64,000 nucleotides of DNA from Bradyrhizobium arachidis (GCF_024758505.1 NZ_CP077970.1:1674001-1738000), one strand, 5' to 3'; numbered from the stretch's first letter, positions 18,927 to 27,810 are shown. The notes: generated by a model not told the origin, from the sequence alone. Made by a program: numbers and translations.

Positions 18927-20108
18927 TCACAGTTCCAATCGACCGTTTTCGGCGAGCGTTCGTAACGATCTGCCGTGCAGCTTTGCCTGCAGCTTATCCA
19001 ATCTCGCTAGTCCCTCCTCGAGGACGTTCGTCGGGAGGTAGCTAAAGCACAAGCGTACATGGTGACCACTTCGCGGGCCATAATGACGGCCATGCACAAG
19101 GTGCACGTCGTGCTCGCGGCGCGCAGCCTCAATGAAAGTCTCAGCCTCAATCCCGCCAGCGAGCCGTACCCAAAACGAGAAACCACCGCTTGGAAGGAGA
19201 TATTCTGGCGCGCAAAACCGGCTACGCTGCAGTAGCGTGTGCAGGCTGTCCCGCTTGGTACGATAATGCTGGCGTAATCGCACGATGTGCGCATCAAGTG
19301 TGCTAGATTGCAGCAACGATAACACGATATTGCTGACAATAGGGCTGACGCCGCCGTCGCATTTGAGACGCGCCAGCCTGTTGATGATATCTGAATCCGC
19401 CAGCACCCAGCCCACTCGCAATCCGGGTCCCGCGATCTTGGAGATGCTGTGGACATTTATGACGTTGCCGCCCGGCGGCAGCCAATCATCTAGACCGTTG
19501 TACGGCAACTCCGAATAGACGAGATCCTGCACCAACGCCACGCCATGCCGGGCAAGCATCCCGGCAACGCGCGCCATATGGGCGCGCGATATTTGGCGCC
19601 CGGTCGGATTATGAAATGCTGGCGCCGTGTAGAAAAGTTTCACGCGGGGCTCGCGGCGCAAGGTCGTTTCAAGCGCGCTCAGATCGACGCCATCGGCGTT
19701 CATCCCAAGCTGGAGAATGGTCGCTCCCGTGATCGAAAAGATGCGCAGTGCGCCCAAGTAGGACGGGTCCTCGGTTATGACGATATCGCCTGGGTCGAGC
19801 AAGACGTCGCCGATCAATTGCAGAGCCTGTGAAGCACCAGCGGTAAGGATAACCTCCTCATGCTGCACATTATAGCGTTGTGCGAGCCTTGTCCGGAGCT
19901 TGGGCAAACCCACCGCGTCCGTATATTGAAGCAGATCGGCCGTGGCGACGCCGGTATTTTGGCTTAATGCGTCCGGCCAGGCCAGCTCTGAGAACATTGC
20001 CGGATCGGGGAGCCCATAGGCGAAATTGATGGCGTGCTTCGCACTTGAGTAGTTGAACGGTGTAAAGCCCTGAGCGAGGGAGCTGCGTGTCGAGGCGGTC
20101 GAGTTCAT
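18927..20108 (-). CDS. PLP aminotransferase of the 2-aminoadipate (LysN)/MocR type
   Basis: A fold-type I aminotransferase of 393 aa from the ATG at 20108, which lies 11 bases after the stop of the MetRS-like gene and behind GAGAAG; an ATG at 20165 would overlap that gene. Conserved features are INFAYGLPDPAMFSE, TAGASQALQLIGDVLLDPGD, YTAPAFHNPTGRQIS, QDLVYSELPY, the PLP Lys in VHSISKIAGPGLRVGW, and a C-terminal RLCFSYL arginine. The nearest family is the stand-alone LysN/2-aminoadipate aminotransferase group. As the last gene of an operon with an N-hydroxylating monooxygenase and a hydrazine-synthetase-like pair, it may act on a lysine-derived intermediate (inference). Confidence 0.85.
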   Translation of the reverse strand: MNSTASTRSSLAQGFTPFNYSSAKHAINFAYGLPDPAMFSELAWPDALSQNTGVATADLLQYTDAVGLPKLRTRLAQRYNVQHEEVILTAGASQALQLIGDVLLDPGDIVITEDPSYLGALRIFSITGATILQLGMNADGVDLSALETTLRREPRVKLFYTAPAFHNPTGRQISRAHMARVAGMLARHGVALVQDLVYSELPYNGLDDWLPPGGNVINVHSISKIAGPGLRVGWVLADSDIINRLARLKCDGGVSPIVSNIVLSLLQSSTLDAHIVRLRQHYRTKRDSLHTLLQRSRFCAPEYLLPSGGFSFWVRLAGGIEAETFIEAARREHDVHLVHGRHYGPRSGHHVRLCFSYLPTNVLEEGLARLDKLQAKLHGRSLRTLAENGRLEL

Positions 20109-20118
20109 GGCTTCTCGT

Positions 20119-21702
20119 TCATCTCCCGCTACTTTGCTTGGCTCGGCGCTTGCGAAAACGCTCATTGTACGCTGCGATAAAATGCGCAGGTACCACGGCG
20201 TTGATGCCTGGGAAGTCTATCTTCGGTGGCAGGCTAGCTTTCGCTGCCAACTTGAAGGACGGCTGCCAGGCTGCACCGAAGAAATGTCGGCCATATCGGA
20301 TCGCTAGCTCGGGTACCAGAGGATACAGCAGGCTCAGGAATAGCGATATCTCCATGGCGTTCCACATGCCGCTGTTATCACGCGCAAAATCGGCTGCCTC
20401 GAAGTAGCTATCGACAAAATCAAGCGCATCCCAGAAGCGGAGTTCCTCGATTGCATCCGCGTAACGCTGAGCCAGGATGCGCAGACGAGATCGCAGACGT
20501 CTGCTGTCCAATGTGCGTGCGTTGCCTGCATATTGGCGCAATACATCTTCCCAGACCCGAAGGTGTGATGCCGCCGTGACCAGCCGGTCAACATCGAACT
20601 CGCTTTCGTCTCTGCCGAATGGCCGTGCAATTCCAGCGAGCGCATAACGAATGACGTTGGGGTCCACTTCGCGCGCTACCTCGTCGGCCCAAAGCGCATG
20701 GTCGCGACCGGTCGAGAACTTTTCGCCCTCGAGCTTGTAGAAGTCCTGGATCGAATGGTTTGTGGGAATCGGATAGCCTCGCGCGAGCAGGACGCCGGTC
20801 ACACCTATCGTGTAGTAGAAGCGGTTGTCCTGGCCCATGAAAAACACGAGCCGGGTGCTAGGGTCGTGCATGGTTGATTCTGCGTTCCGAAAATCATTGG
20901 CGCATTGCTCACGAATCCCGGTGTCGAAGCACCACAAGCCTTCGAACCATGTGAGCAGGGTTTGGCCGAACAAAGGTTCAGGCTCAAGAAGCTCTACACC
21001 ATGACTGAAGTGGCGCGACATTGGCAAACCATGCCTATCGCTCGCCAGCCAAGCTCGCGCCTTGTCTCGTACGGACTCTGGCCAGGCGCTTTGTCCAATA
21101 GCTGTGTCCAGCGCCTGGGTGAGGCGGGGCGTATCGAACACGGCTTGCTCAATGGACCTTAGTGCAAGCTTGTGGCCGCACGTGGTGTGCCGGGCATTAC
21201 GCAATGCGTCATGCCGAATTGCCAGGCCACAGTTCTCACACAAATTGCTGTCGGTAGCTGAGTTGCATGCCGGACAATTTCCAGTGGCAAGCGAATCCGC
21301 GACAAATTCTTCGCAATGCTCGCAATAGAGTTGGACACCATTTCGGACCTTGACGTAACCGGCCTCCTGCAGCTCGCGGAAAATCGAAAGAGCGTTCTCC
21401 TTGTGTATCTCGCTGGACGTGCGCACGAAGACATCAGGCGTGATGTGCAGCGCACGCAGGCCCTGCAAGATCTCGTCAATGTGCTTTTGCGCGACCTCGC
21501 TAACGCTTTGCCCGAGCTTTCGCGCCTTTACAAGTGTATAGGTGCCATGCTCATCCGCGCCGGTGATGTAGTGCGCCCGATGGCCGGCCATACGCTGAAA
21601 GCGCACGAAGATGTCGGCGAGCAAGTATACGCCGCCGACGTGACCGAGATGCAATTTGCCGTTAGGGCAGGGGGGAGCCGGACATACGAAATAGGTACGC
21701 AC
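20119..21702 (-). CDS. Methionyl-tRNA synthetase-like protein, candidate hydrazine-forming ligase subunit
   Basis: A 527-aa class I aminoacyl-tRNA synthetase-like protein. It has the HIGH-type motif in PNGKLHLGHVGG (residues 14-24), a MetRS-like zinc knuckle with Cys 127/130, 143/146 and 155/158, and a KMSKS-type motif KFSTGR (328-333). It is not a housekeeping MetRS: it is the sixth gene of a biosynthetic operon, its start (GTG) lies 1 base after the stop of a cupin gene, and the KMSKS motif is divergent. In the s56-p1 pathway a fused cupin-MetRS protein joins an N6-hydroxylysine and an amino acid to form an N-N bond. Here the same two modules are separate adjacent genes. Its activity is inference. 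Confidence 0.85.
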   Translation of the reverse strand: MRTYFVCPAPPCPNGKLHLGHVGGVYLLADIFVRFQRMAGHRAHYITGADEHGTYTLVKARKLGQSVSEVAQKHIDEILQGLRALHITPDVFVRTSSEIHKENALSIFRELQEAGYVKVRNGVQLYCEHCEEFVADSLATGNCPACNSATDSNLCENCGLAIRHDALRNARHTTCGHKLALRSIEQAVFDTPRLTQALDTAIGQSAWPESVRDKARAWLASDRHGLPMSRHFSHGVELLEPEPLFGQTLLTWFEGLWCFDTGIREQCANDFRNAESTMHDPSTRLVFFMGQDNRFYYTIGVTGVLLARGYPIPTNHSIQDFYKLEGEKFSTGRDHALWADEVAREVDPNVIRYALAGIARPFGRDESEFDVDRLVTAASHLRVWEDVLRQYAGNARTLDSRRLRSRLRILAQRYADAIEELRFWDALDFVDSYFEAADFARDNSGMWNAMEISLFLSLLYPLVPELAIRYGRHFFGAAWQPSFKLAAKASLPPKIDFPGINAVVPAHFIAAYNERFRKRRAKQSSGR

Positions 21703-21703
21703 G

Positions 21704-22033
21704 TCAATCCCACCAGATAGAGAGGAACTTGAGGGTGCTCTCCTGGCTGAGATTGCGGATAGCGTGCGTCTGATGTGGCGCCATGTAGAATAAAGTCACG
21801 TCCTTCACCGACCGAGTCTGCCCGCCCGCTTCGAATTCTCCCTCACCGGAGACCAGCACCCACAATTCGTGCTCGTGGTGTGCGTGCAGATCGACCGCGC
21901 CGCCGGGGATGACCTCAACGACCGAGGCACCGAACTCGGGGCTGAGATCATCCGGCAAATGCTCCAGCAAGCGACAAACCAGCGCGCCATATTCGTTTCG
22001 CATCAGGGAGCGATCGATCTCTTTCGTGTACAC
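21704..22033 (-). CDS. Stand-alone cupin, candidate partner of the MetRS-like protein
   Basis: A 109-aa single-domain cupin. Cupin motif 1 reads GGAVDLHAHHEHELWVLVSGEGEFEAGG in two adjoining parts, with the metal-binding His, His and Glu, and motif 2 includes YMAPHQTHAIRNL with the last His. It immediately precedes the MetRS-like gene (1-base gap). In hydrazine synthetases of the Spb40 type a cupin domain and a MetRS-like domain are fused, the cupin catalysing the final N-N bond-forming step. The separate gene here would supply that domain in trans (inference). A generic sugar- or metal-binding cupin is the alternative. Confidence 0.85.
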   Translation of the reverse strand: MYTKEIDRSLMRNEYGALVCRLLEHLPDDLSPEFGASVVEVIPGGAVDLHAHHEHELWVLVSGEGEFEAGGQTRSVKDVTLFYMAPHQTHAIRNLSQESTLKFLSIWWD

Positions 22034-22057
22034 GTCGTCTTTCCCCAGCAGTTGCAG

Positions 22058-22837
22058 TCAATCACGATAAAAGATGCCGTTAGGTTTTTTCAGATCTTCA
22101 AGATCAGATACCTTGCCCTCTGGCGGGTTATAGGCGCGTTTCATCCGGTTGTACTCGGCCCGATCAGGGCCGCCCGTGGATGCCCGTTGGAACACCAAAT
22201 AGATCACGCGGCGAGAGCAATCGCTCTTGTTCGGTAGTGAGTAGTGGGGCGCGTAGTCGTCGAAAATAAAGACGTCGCCTGCCTTCCACGGTGTCGGTTC
22301 CCATTCAAAGCTCTCGGCCAGGTCCGGGTTGATGACGCCGCCGGCATCCATGGGAAAGACCCCCTCCTTGTGCCGCCCCGGAGTGAAAAACAAACCTCCA
22401 TTGTCGGGAGCCGCGTCGTCGATTGCAACGGCTGCAATGGCATGCACCATTCGCTCCGGGATCTTGTGGGGGATATGATAAATGTCCTGATGTGGGCGAT
22501 AGCCGCCGCTATCAGGATACTTGAAGATCAGCAGCTCCTTGAGCATCCGCGTGTCTTCATCGAGTAGCTTCTCGATCGCAGCGCGAATGCGGCCGTCGGC
22601 CAGCAGCGTCTGGCGTAGAGCATCATGGTAGTCCAGGAAGTTCTCGACCTTTGAGATAATCTTACGATTATCGGTGGTCTTCTCGAACCACTTCATCCAT
22701 TTGTCGGTACTTACGTCCCAGCGCGCGACGTCCTCCACGAAATCAGAGATCCTGTCGCGGGTAGGTGCATCAAAGAAGCCTTCAAGCCGAAGATATCCGT
22801 CCCTATGCCATTTCGCCTTTTGTGCGTCGGTCAGCAT
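22058..22837 (-). CDS. Phytanoyl-CoA dioxygenase-family Fe(II)/2-oxoglutarate oxygenase
   Basis: A 259-aa PhyH-family oxygenase. The iron-binding HxD is visible as RPHQDIYHIPH, the distal His is in DDYAPHYSLPN, and the 2-oxoglutarate-binding Arg is in SRRVIYLVF. The protein opens MLTDAQKAKWHRDGYLRLEGFF, as typical for the family. Family members hydroxylate, desaturate or otherwise oxidise small molecules, often free or carrier-bound amino acids in natural-product pathways. It sits between the MFS exporter and the cupin, 24 bases from the latter. A tailoring step on the amino-acid-derived product is the likely role (inference). Confidence 0.88.
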   Translation of the reverse strand: MLTDAQKAKWHRDGYLRLEGFFDAPTRDRISDFVEDVARWDVSTDKWMKWFEKTTDNRKIISKVENFLDYHDALRQTLLADGRIRAAIEKLLDEDTRMLKELLIFKYPDSGGYRPHQDIYHIPHKIPERMVHAIAAVAIDDAAPDNGGLFFTPGRHKEGVFPMDAGGVINPDLAESFEWEPTPWKAGDVFIFDDYAPHYSLPNKSDCSRRVIYLVFQRASTGGPDRAEYNRMKRAYNPPEGKVSDLEDLKKPNGIFYRD

Positions 22838-22868
22838 TTTGCGAGCTCCTTTCTCATGTTACGCAGAC

Positions 22869-24104
22869 CTAGTCTGCCTTTGGGCGGAGTGTGGTTGCCA
22901 ATACTCCATTAAGTACGGTCGCGCCCAATAGCGTGAGCAACATTGCATTGACGCCAAATTCGTAGATCAACTGCCCTCCAAGCACCGGAAAGCCGAACAA
23001 TCCGAGAAAATAGGCTAAGGTGAAGATCTGTGAGGCAACTGGTACGGAGAGCCCATGCTCGCCGGCGAGGTTGACGGCTATTCCGTTAAGTGTGGAATAG
23101 CTGAGCCCGTAGCCTGTGGCGAAAATTGCGGCGGCCAGGATATAGAGCAAATCGTCGCCAGGATTGACAATGAACAACGCCAATGAGGCCCCGGTCGCGA
23201 TAATGAGCGTGAGCGCAAGCCGCTCGACGGGCACTCGGCCCATTATATGGGCGACAGAGAATCGGAGCGCCACGCTGGTAACGGTGAATACGAGGAAGAA
23301 GAGGTCGGGGTTGAGGTGACGCGATGCCGCATAGGCGCTCTGGTATATCGAGAGTCCTGAGAAAATGCAGGCCGCAACCGCGATCATGAGAATCGGCGCG
23401 GCCGTCGCATGTCGAAGCAGGGCGACCGTCTTGGCCAAGGTGACCTCGATGTGAGGCATGGGCACCGAGGGGATGCTCAACATGGCATGCCATGCCACGC
23501 CTATGCAGATGGCCGCGATGACACAGGCGATTGCGAACAATGCGTACATGATCGCCATTGAGCCGGTGTATTCAGTTAGAAAGTGGCCGAGCGGAGCCGC
23601 TAGGCCGAGCCCGGCCATCTGTGCGCCAGACAAGATCGTCAGATGTTGGATACGGGCCGTGGGGCGTAGATGGCGGATGATCTGCAGCGGCGACAGGATG
23701 AACAGCACGGACCATCCCACACCGACGAGCATGCCGCCTGCATAGGCTAGTCGCGCATCTAACGCTGCGGCGGCAAAGGCTGCCATAGCCAGCGCCATCA
23801 CGATCGAGGCGGCAGCCATCGTCGGCATAATGCCGATACGCTGAGCCAGGCGGCCTGCCAGGCAACAACACACGATTGTCGCAACCATGCCACTGGAGAT
23901 AATGGAGCCCGCGACCTCGCGCTCAAGACCTAGAATTTCCATATATTCCGGCAAGATGAAGCTCGAGCCATAGGCAGCAGCGATGACACTCGATGCTAGC
24001 AAAAATGGTCCGGAGGCGCGGTAGGGCAATCTGCAAGCGAGGCGGTCCGCAGCTCCAGCGGGCACATCGACAATACGTAAGATAGAGGACCGGGCCGCGC
24101 TCAT
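22869..24104 (-). CDS. MFS transporter, probable product exporter
   Basis: A 411-aa major facilitator protein with about 12 hydrophobic segments. Visible MFS features include an IISSGMVATIVCCCLAGRLAQRIG segment in the first half (between TM2 and TM3) and a matching GRVPVERLAL segment in the second half. The ATG overlaps the stop of the monooxygenase gene by 4 bases, so the two are translationally coupled. As the only transporter in the operon it is the obvious candidate for exporting the product or giving self-resistance. The substrate cannot be read from the sequence. Confidence 0.85.
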   Translation of the reverse strand: MSAARSSILRIVDVPAGAADRLACRLPYRASGPFLLASSVIAAAYGSSFILPEYMEILGLEREVAGSIISSGMVATIVCCCLAGRLAQRIGIMPTMAAASIVMALAMAAFAAAALDARLAYAGGMLVGVGWSVLFILSPLQIIRHLRPTARIQHLTILSGAQMAGLGLAAPLGHFLTEYTGSMAIMYALFAIACVIAAICIGVAWHAMLSIPSVPMPHIEVTLAKTVALLRHATAAPILMIAVAACIFSGLSIYQSAYAASRHLNPDLFFLVFTVTSVALRFSVAHIMGRVPVERLALTLIIATGASLALFIVNPGDDLLYILAAAIFATGYGLSYSTLNGIAVNLAGEHGLSVPVASQIFTLAYFLGLFGFPVLGGQLIYEFGVNAMLLTLLGATVLNGVLATTLRPKAD

Positions 24105-25423
24105 GTGATCGCGCTCATGTTTTCCGCCGATGTCATTGCCTCCGATGCAGCGTCCAGCTCTGCATGGTCTGGACTCTCGTATTCGTCGAGCGAGTGTTCA
24201 GATCGATCCAGATAGAACGGCTGTCCGAGGAGGCTGTTGATAATGAGGCTGTTGCGGTAGGCCACCAGCGACAGGTTTACGCTCTGTAACCCGTGCTGCA
24301 GGCGGCTTTGATTCTGCAAATAGATTGGCCCTGGCATTTTTTGGGTGAAGCTGACCGCGTAGTCCGGGCCGAGCACGGGCAGGTTGTTCTCCATGTGCGC
24401 GCTGCTGAGGAGCGACTGCAGAAACAGGGGAGTGCGCGGCCGAAAGCCTGTGGCGAGCACGATGCGATCAACGACGATGCTGCGATGCTGCTGTCTGGTG
24501 AGACCGGTCAGTTCTACTCGCCAGCGTTTGTTGAGGGGCGTGATGTGCTTCAGGTTGACATTGCAGAGCAAATGGAAGCTCTCAGATAGCCCACCTTCCA
24601 CATCTCGTTCATACAAAATGTCGTAGAGGCGATTGCACAGTTCGGCAGAAATGCCATCGCTCGTCAGCTTTTCACGCGCGATGATGGCACGGCGGTGCGC
24701 AAGCGGCAGAGCGTGAAAGCGCCTGCTATAACTGGGTATATAGGCCTCGTTGACGAAACTGGTGTCATCCATTGCAAACAGGTTTGAGCGCGAAGTGACC
24801 CAGGTAATCCGGGGGGTATCGGGGCGATTGAGCATGAGCTCGACAATCTCTGCGCCGCTCTGACCACCTCCCACCACGAGCACATGCTCCTCCGTCCGAG
24901 GTGAACCCCGGTCAAGATAGTCAGCCGCATGGTAGACCGTGTCGCAAATGAGGGGCTTAGCGCACCGGGGCATCTTTGGCTCAACGCCAACCGCTATCAC
25001 CACGGCGCGCGCCAGATATGTGGTCGTGCTCGTACTGACGCGATAGGCGTCCCTGAAGGGCGCCACGTCTAAGACTTCTTCGTGGAAGCGGAGCGTGCGG
25101 AGTTGTCGTGCAACCCACAGGTAATAGTCGGTGAACTCCCGCCGCGAGGTCGAAGCGTTGCGTTTGTTGATGAAATTGTAGATCCGCCCGTTGATGGCGA
25201 GGTAATTCAGGAAGGAATAGGGACTGGTGGGGTCCACCAAAGTCACGCAATCCTTGAATGGCGACACTTGCAACCGGCTGTTCGGCAACGCCAACCCCGG
25301 ATGCCAGCAAAATGCCCCGCGCTTCTCCAGGAATAATGCGCGTAGAGGCGTAGGTTCAATCAGCGCCGCCAGACTGAGATTGAACGGACCGATCCCGACG
25401 CCAATGACATCCAGCGTATCCAC
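24101..25423 (-). CDS. FAD-dependent lysine/ornithine-type N-hydroxylating monooxygenase
   Basis: A class B flavin N-monooxygenase of about 440 aa. The FAD motif is DVIGVGIGPFNLSLAAL, the NADPH motif is VLVVGGGQSGAEIVELM, and the C-terminal family motif is DRIVLATGFRPRTP. LQVSPFKDCVTLVDPTSPYSFLNYL is the conserved segment shared with IucD and SidA. The enzymes hydroxylate the side-chain amine of lysine or ornithine. The GTG at 25423 sits just before the FAD motif with GAGAGAAAG upstream; the frame is open to 25489. In siderophore clusters this enzyme is followed by acyltransferase or NRPS/NIS genes, and none is present here. The cupin and MetRS-like genes point instead to hydrazine formation from an N-hydroxy amino acid. 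Confidence 0.88.
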   Translation of the reverse strand: MDTLDVIGVGIGPFNLSLAALIEPTPLRALFLEKRGAFCWHPGLALPNSRLQVSPFKDCVTLVDPTSPYSFLNYLAINGRIYNFINKRNASTSRREFTDYYLWVARQLRTLRFHEEVLDVAPFRDAYRVSTSTTTYLARAVVIAVGVEPKMPRCAKPLICDTVYHAADYLDRGSPRTEEHVLVVGGGQSGAEIVELMLNRPDTPRITWVTSRSNLFAMDDTSFVNEAYIPSYSRRFHALPLAHRRAIIAREKLTSDGISAELCNRLYDILYERDVEGGLSESFHLLCNVNLKHITPLNKRWRVELTGLTRQQHRSIVVDRIVLATGFRPRTPLFLQSLLSSAHMENNLPVLGPDYAVSFTQKMPGPIYLQNQSRLQHGLQSVNLSLVAYRNSLIINSLLGQPFYLDRSEHSLDEYESPDHAELDAASEAMTSAENMSAIT

Positions 25424-25489
25424 GAAGCTTTCTCTCGCGCTTTGCGTAAGGTCGTCCCCGCTTGAACAAGGCGGCCAGTTGCAGCGCAT

Positions 25490-25813
25490 GGAAGCCTACA
25501 ATCTGACATCGCGTGAGATACAAGGTGTTTTATCGCCGCACTGAAGGGGATGTTTGAGTAAGGTTGCATCTCCTCGCCGACCGCAAAACGTGCTTCTCCT
25601 GCGGTGTAGTCTCGGGGACGGCGAAAAGATGGGTCGATGGGCGTAGATCGCCGCCAGATATGGGTTATGGTCGTGACTGGACGACGTAAGCGCCCCTCGC
25701 GTCGGCTGAAAGCGCGCGCTCTATGGGCTGCTGGCGGAAACAGATGGCCGTGTGCGATACGACTTGAAGCGCTCGGAATGCCGATACCTAATTGCGGCGG
25801 AGGCGTTGGGTAT
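25490..25813. other. Gap inside the biosynthetic operon
   Basis: About 320 bases between pabA and the monooxygenase gene, with no supported ORF. The gap suggests a second promoter for the distal seven genes. Confidence 0.4.
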
Positions 25814-26398
25814 TCACGCTCGAAAGCTCTCTGCTAATCGCAAAAAGTTTCTAAGGAGAAGGTCTCCTTGTTGGGTCAGGATCGATTCGGGATGGAACTG
25901 CACGCCGAAGGTCGGTTGATCACGATGCGCAAGGGCCATGATCTCGCCCTCGCCCGAACGCGCCGTGACCATAAGGGGCGGCGCGTTCGACGGATCGATC
26001 TCAACAACAAGGGAATGGTAGCGCCCCACGCAAAGAGGAGAAGGGAGTCCCTCAAATAGCCCTTGGCCGTCATGCGTGACATGTGAGGACCGACCGTGCA
26101 TGGGGCGACGAGCACGTGCCACCCGTCCGCCGAAAACACTGCCGATGCACTGGTGCCCAAGGCAGATGCCTAAAATCGGGAGATGGCCTGAAAGCTCGCG
26201 AACGATCGAGGTAGATATTCCCGCTTCTGTCGGGGAACACGGACCTGGGGAGATGACAACGGCGCGTGGCTTGAGACAGAGGATAGCGCCGGTGCTGATC
26301 ACATCGTTCCGGACCACTTCCGTTGCTTCACCAAGCCGGCGGAAGTAACGGGCAATGTTGAAGACGAAGGAATCGTAGTTGTCGATGATGACAATCAA
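25814..26398 (-). CDS. pabA: Glutamine amidotransferase subunit of aminodeoxychorismate/anthranilate synthase
   Basis: A 194-aa class I glutamine amidotransferase of PabA/TrpG type. The nucleophile Cys is in LPILGICLGHQCIG, the His and Glu are in FGVQFHPESIL, and the N-terminus IIDNYDSFVFNIARYF is characteristic. It delivers ammonia from glutamine to the chorismate-aminating partner. The start ATG overlaps the stop of the partner gene by 4 bases. I prefer pabA to trpG because the partner has the PIKGT motif of aminodeoxychorismate synthase. It belongs to the biosynthetic operon and is probably not the housekeeping folate copy. Confidence 0.85.
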   Translation of the reverse strand: MIVIIDNYDSFVFNIARYFRRLGEATEVVRNDVISTGAILCLKPRAVVISPGPCSPTEAGISTSIVRELSGHLPILGICLGHQCIGSVFGGRVARARRPMHGRSSHVTHDGQGLFEGLPSPLCVGRYHSLVVEIDPSNAPPLMVTARSGEGEIMALAHRDQPTFGVQFHPESILTQQGDLLLRNFLRLAESFRA

Positions 26399-27810
26399 GA
26401 GCCACCGGAAGAATTGGCGGCAAATGCATCAAACATTCGCTGTGCTTTGGCGAGTGTCTCATCGTATTCGGCCGCTGGATCCGACATCGCCGTTATCCCG
26501 CCACCTGCGTGAAACACAGCCAAGCCGTCGTCGATCGTGACAGTGCGGATCGCAATATTCGTATCCATGTGGCCGCTAAAGGCGATGAACCCGATCGCTC
26601 CGCAATAGACCTCTCGCGTTACTCGCTCGATCTCCGTGATAATTTCCATCGATCTCACCTTCGGCGCCCCGGTAACGGAGCCGCCTGGAAAGCAGGCGCG
26701 AAGAAGGGCGACGGCGTCTTGGCTCTTTTCTAGATCCCCCGTAACGACTGATACGAGGTGGTGCACAGAGGCGTAGGTTTCGAGATTGCACAGCGCAGGA
26801 ACTTCAACAGAATGCGGGGTGCATACACGTGACAGATCACTCCGCAGGAGGTCGACGATCATGATGTTCTCGGCACGATCTTTGTCGGATGAGACCAGGA
26901 GTTGAGCCTGGCGCTGATCTTCAATGGGCTCAGTGGAGCGCGCGCCCGTGCCTTTGATGGGGCGTGTTTCGACCTGCCGTCCGTCGAGCTTCAGGAAACG
27001 CTCCGGCGAGCTTGATGCAATTGTGAGATTGCCGTAACGCAGCAGTGCTGCGAACGGTGCAGGGTTCAATGACCGCAGTTGGCAGTAGAAGGCGACCGGA
27101 TCAAATGAGGTCGGTAGCCGGGCGCTGAAACGCTGCGCAATATTGACTTGAAAGACGTCTCCGGCCTGAATCAGGTCGATCACGCGCTGAACCGCCGCAA
27201 TGTAACCCGCGCGGCTGAAGTTCGAGTGCCAGGGTCCGACCGCGCCGTGGGCGTCATTCCTCGCCAAGCTTGAGGTGGCAAGGAGAGCTGCAAACTCATT
27301 GGCTCGACGGCGTGCACGCGCAGCTCGGCGCGCGGGATCCTGCTCCGGCCAGCCTGTAGAAACGATCCAGCATCTGTTCTCGCGGTGATCGTAGCTGACG
27401 ACTACGTCATAGAAATGCAGGATTGCTTGAGGTAAGCGGTGTCCGGAGGCTGCCGGCACGGGCAATCGCTCCAACGTCCTGTTCAGATCGTACCCAAAGA
27501 CCCCGGCCGCTCCGCCCTGAAATGGCGGCAGATCAGGCCGATGCTCTTGCTGATACCTAGCAAGGAGCGTGCGAAGGGCTCCCCATGGATCGTCGTCAAG
27601 ACACTGCCCGTTCCAACTCGGCCGCCCGTCCGCGACCATATAAGTGCCGAAAGGGTCGCAGGTCAGATAGGAATAGCGCCCCAGCGGCTCCTGGCTTGCT
27701 GCGCTATCAAGGAACGTAAGACAAGTTCGGTGGGCGAGGCGCCGCATTGCTGTGACGGGGGTCATCCATGGCAGTTGGCGGACGTGAATCGGGCTATCGG
27801 TCACTGGCAA
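26395..27810 (-). CDS. pabB: Aminodeoxychorismate synthase component I-like protein
   Basis: A 471-aa chorismate-utilising enzyme. The C-terminal chorismate-binding domain shows FQVNIAQRF, TRPIKGTGARS, ENIMIVDLLRSDLSRVC, FPGGSVTGAPKVRSMEII and AGGGITAMSDPAAEYDETLAKA. The PIKGT lysine distinguishes aminodeoxychorismate synthases (PabB), which aminate C4 of chorismate, from anthranilate synthases, which have PIAGT. The start is uncertain: a TTG at 27810 or a GTG at 27804. No PabC-type lyase is near. It therefore probably supplies 4-amino-4-deoxychorismate or, with a housekeeping lyase, 4-aminobenzoate to the pathway (inference). Confidence 0.85.
   Translation of the reverse strand: MPVTDSPIHVRQLPWMTPVTAMRRLAHRTCLTFLDSAASQEPLGRYSYLTCDPFGTYMVADGRPSWNGQCLDDDPWGALRTLLARYQQEHRPDLPPFQGGAAGVFGYDLNRTLERLPVPAASGHRLPQAILHFYDVVVSYDHRENRCWIVSTGWPEQDPARRAARARRRANEFAALLATSSLARNDAHGAVGPWHSNFSRAGYIAAVQRVIDLIQAGDVFQVNIAQRFSARLPTSFDPVAFYCQLRSLNPAPFAALLRYGNLTIASSSPERFLKLDGRQVETRPIKGTGARSTEPIEDQRQAQLLVSSDKDRAENIMIVDLLRSDLSRVCTPHSVEVPALCNLETYASVHHLVSVVTGDLEKSQDAVALLRACFPGGSVTGAPKVRSMEIITEIERVTREVYCGAIGFIAFSGHMDTNIAIRTVTIDDGLAVFHAGGGITAMSDPAAEYDETLAKAQRMFDAFAANSSGGS

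Noticed and set aside
20119..21702. Housekeeping methionyl-tRNA synthetase (metG)
   Set aside because: It is embedded in a biosynthetic operon and coupled to a cupin, with a KFSTG motif in place of KMSKS.
24101..25423. Siderophore biosynthesis as explanation of the N-monooxygenase
   Set aside because: No acyltransferase, IucA/IucC-type synthetase, NRPS or siderophore receptor is in the operon; the cupin and MetRS-like genes fit hydrazine formation better.
26395..27810. Tryptophan (anthranilate synthase) assignment for the PabB/PabA pair
   Set aside because: The large subunit has PIKGT rather than PIAGT, and no other trp gene is near.
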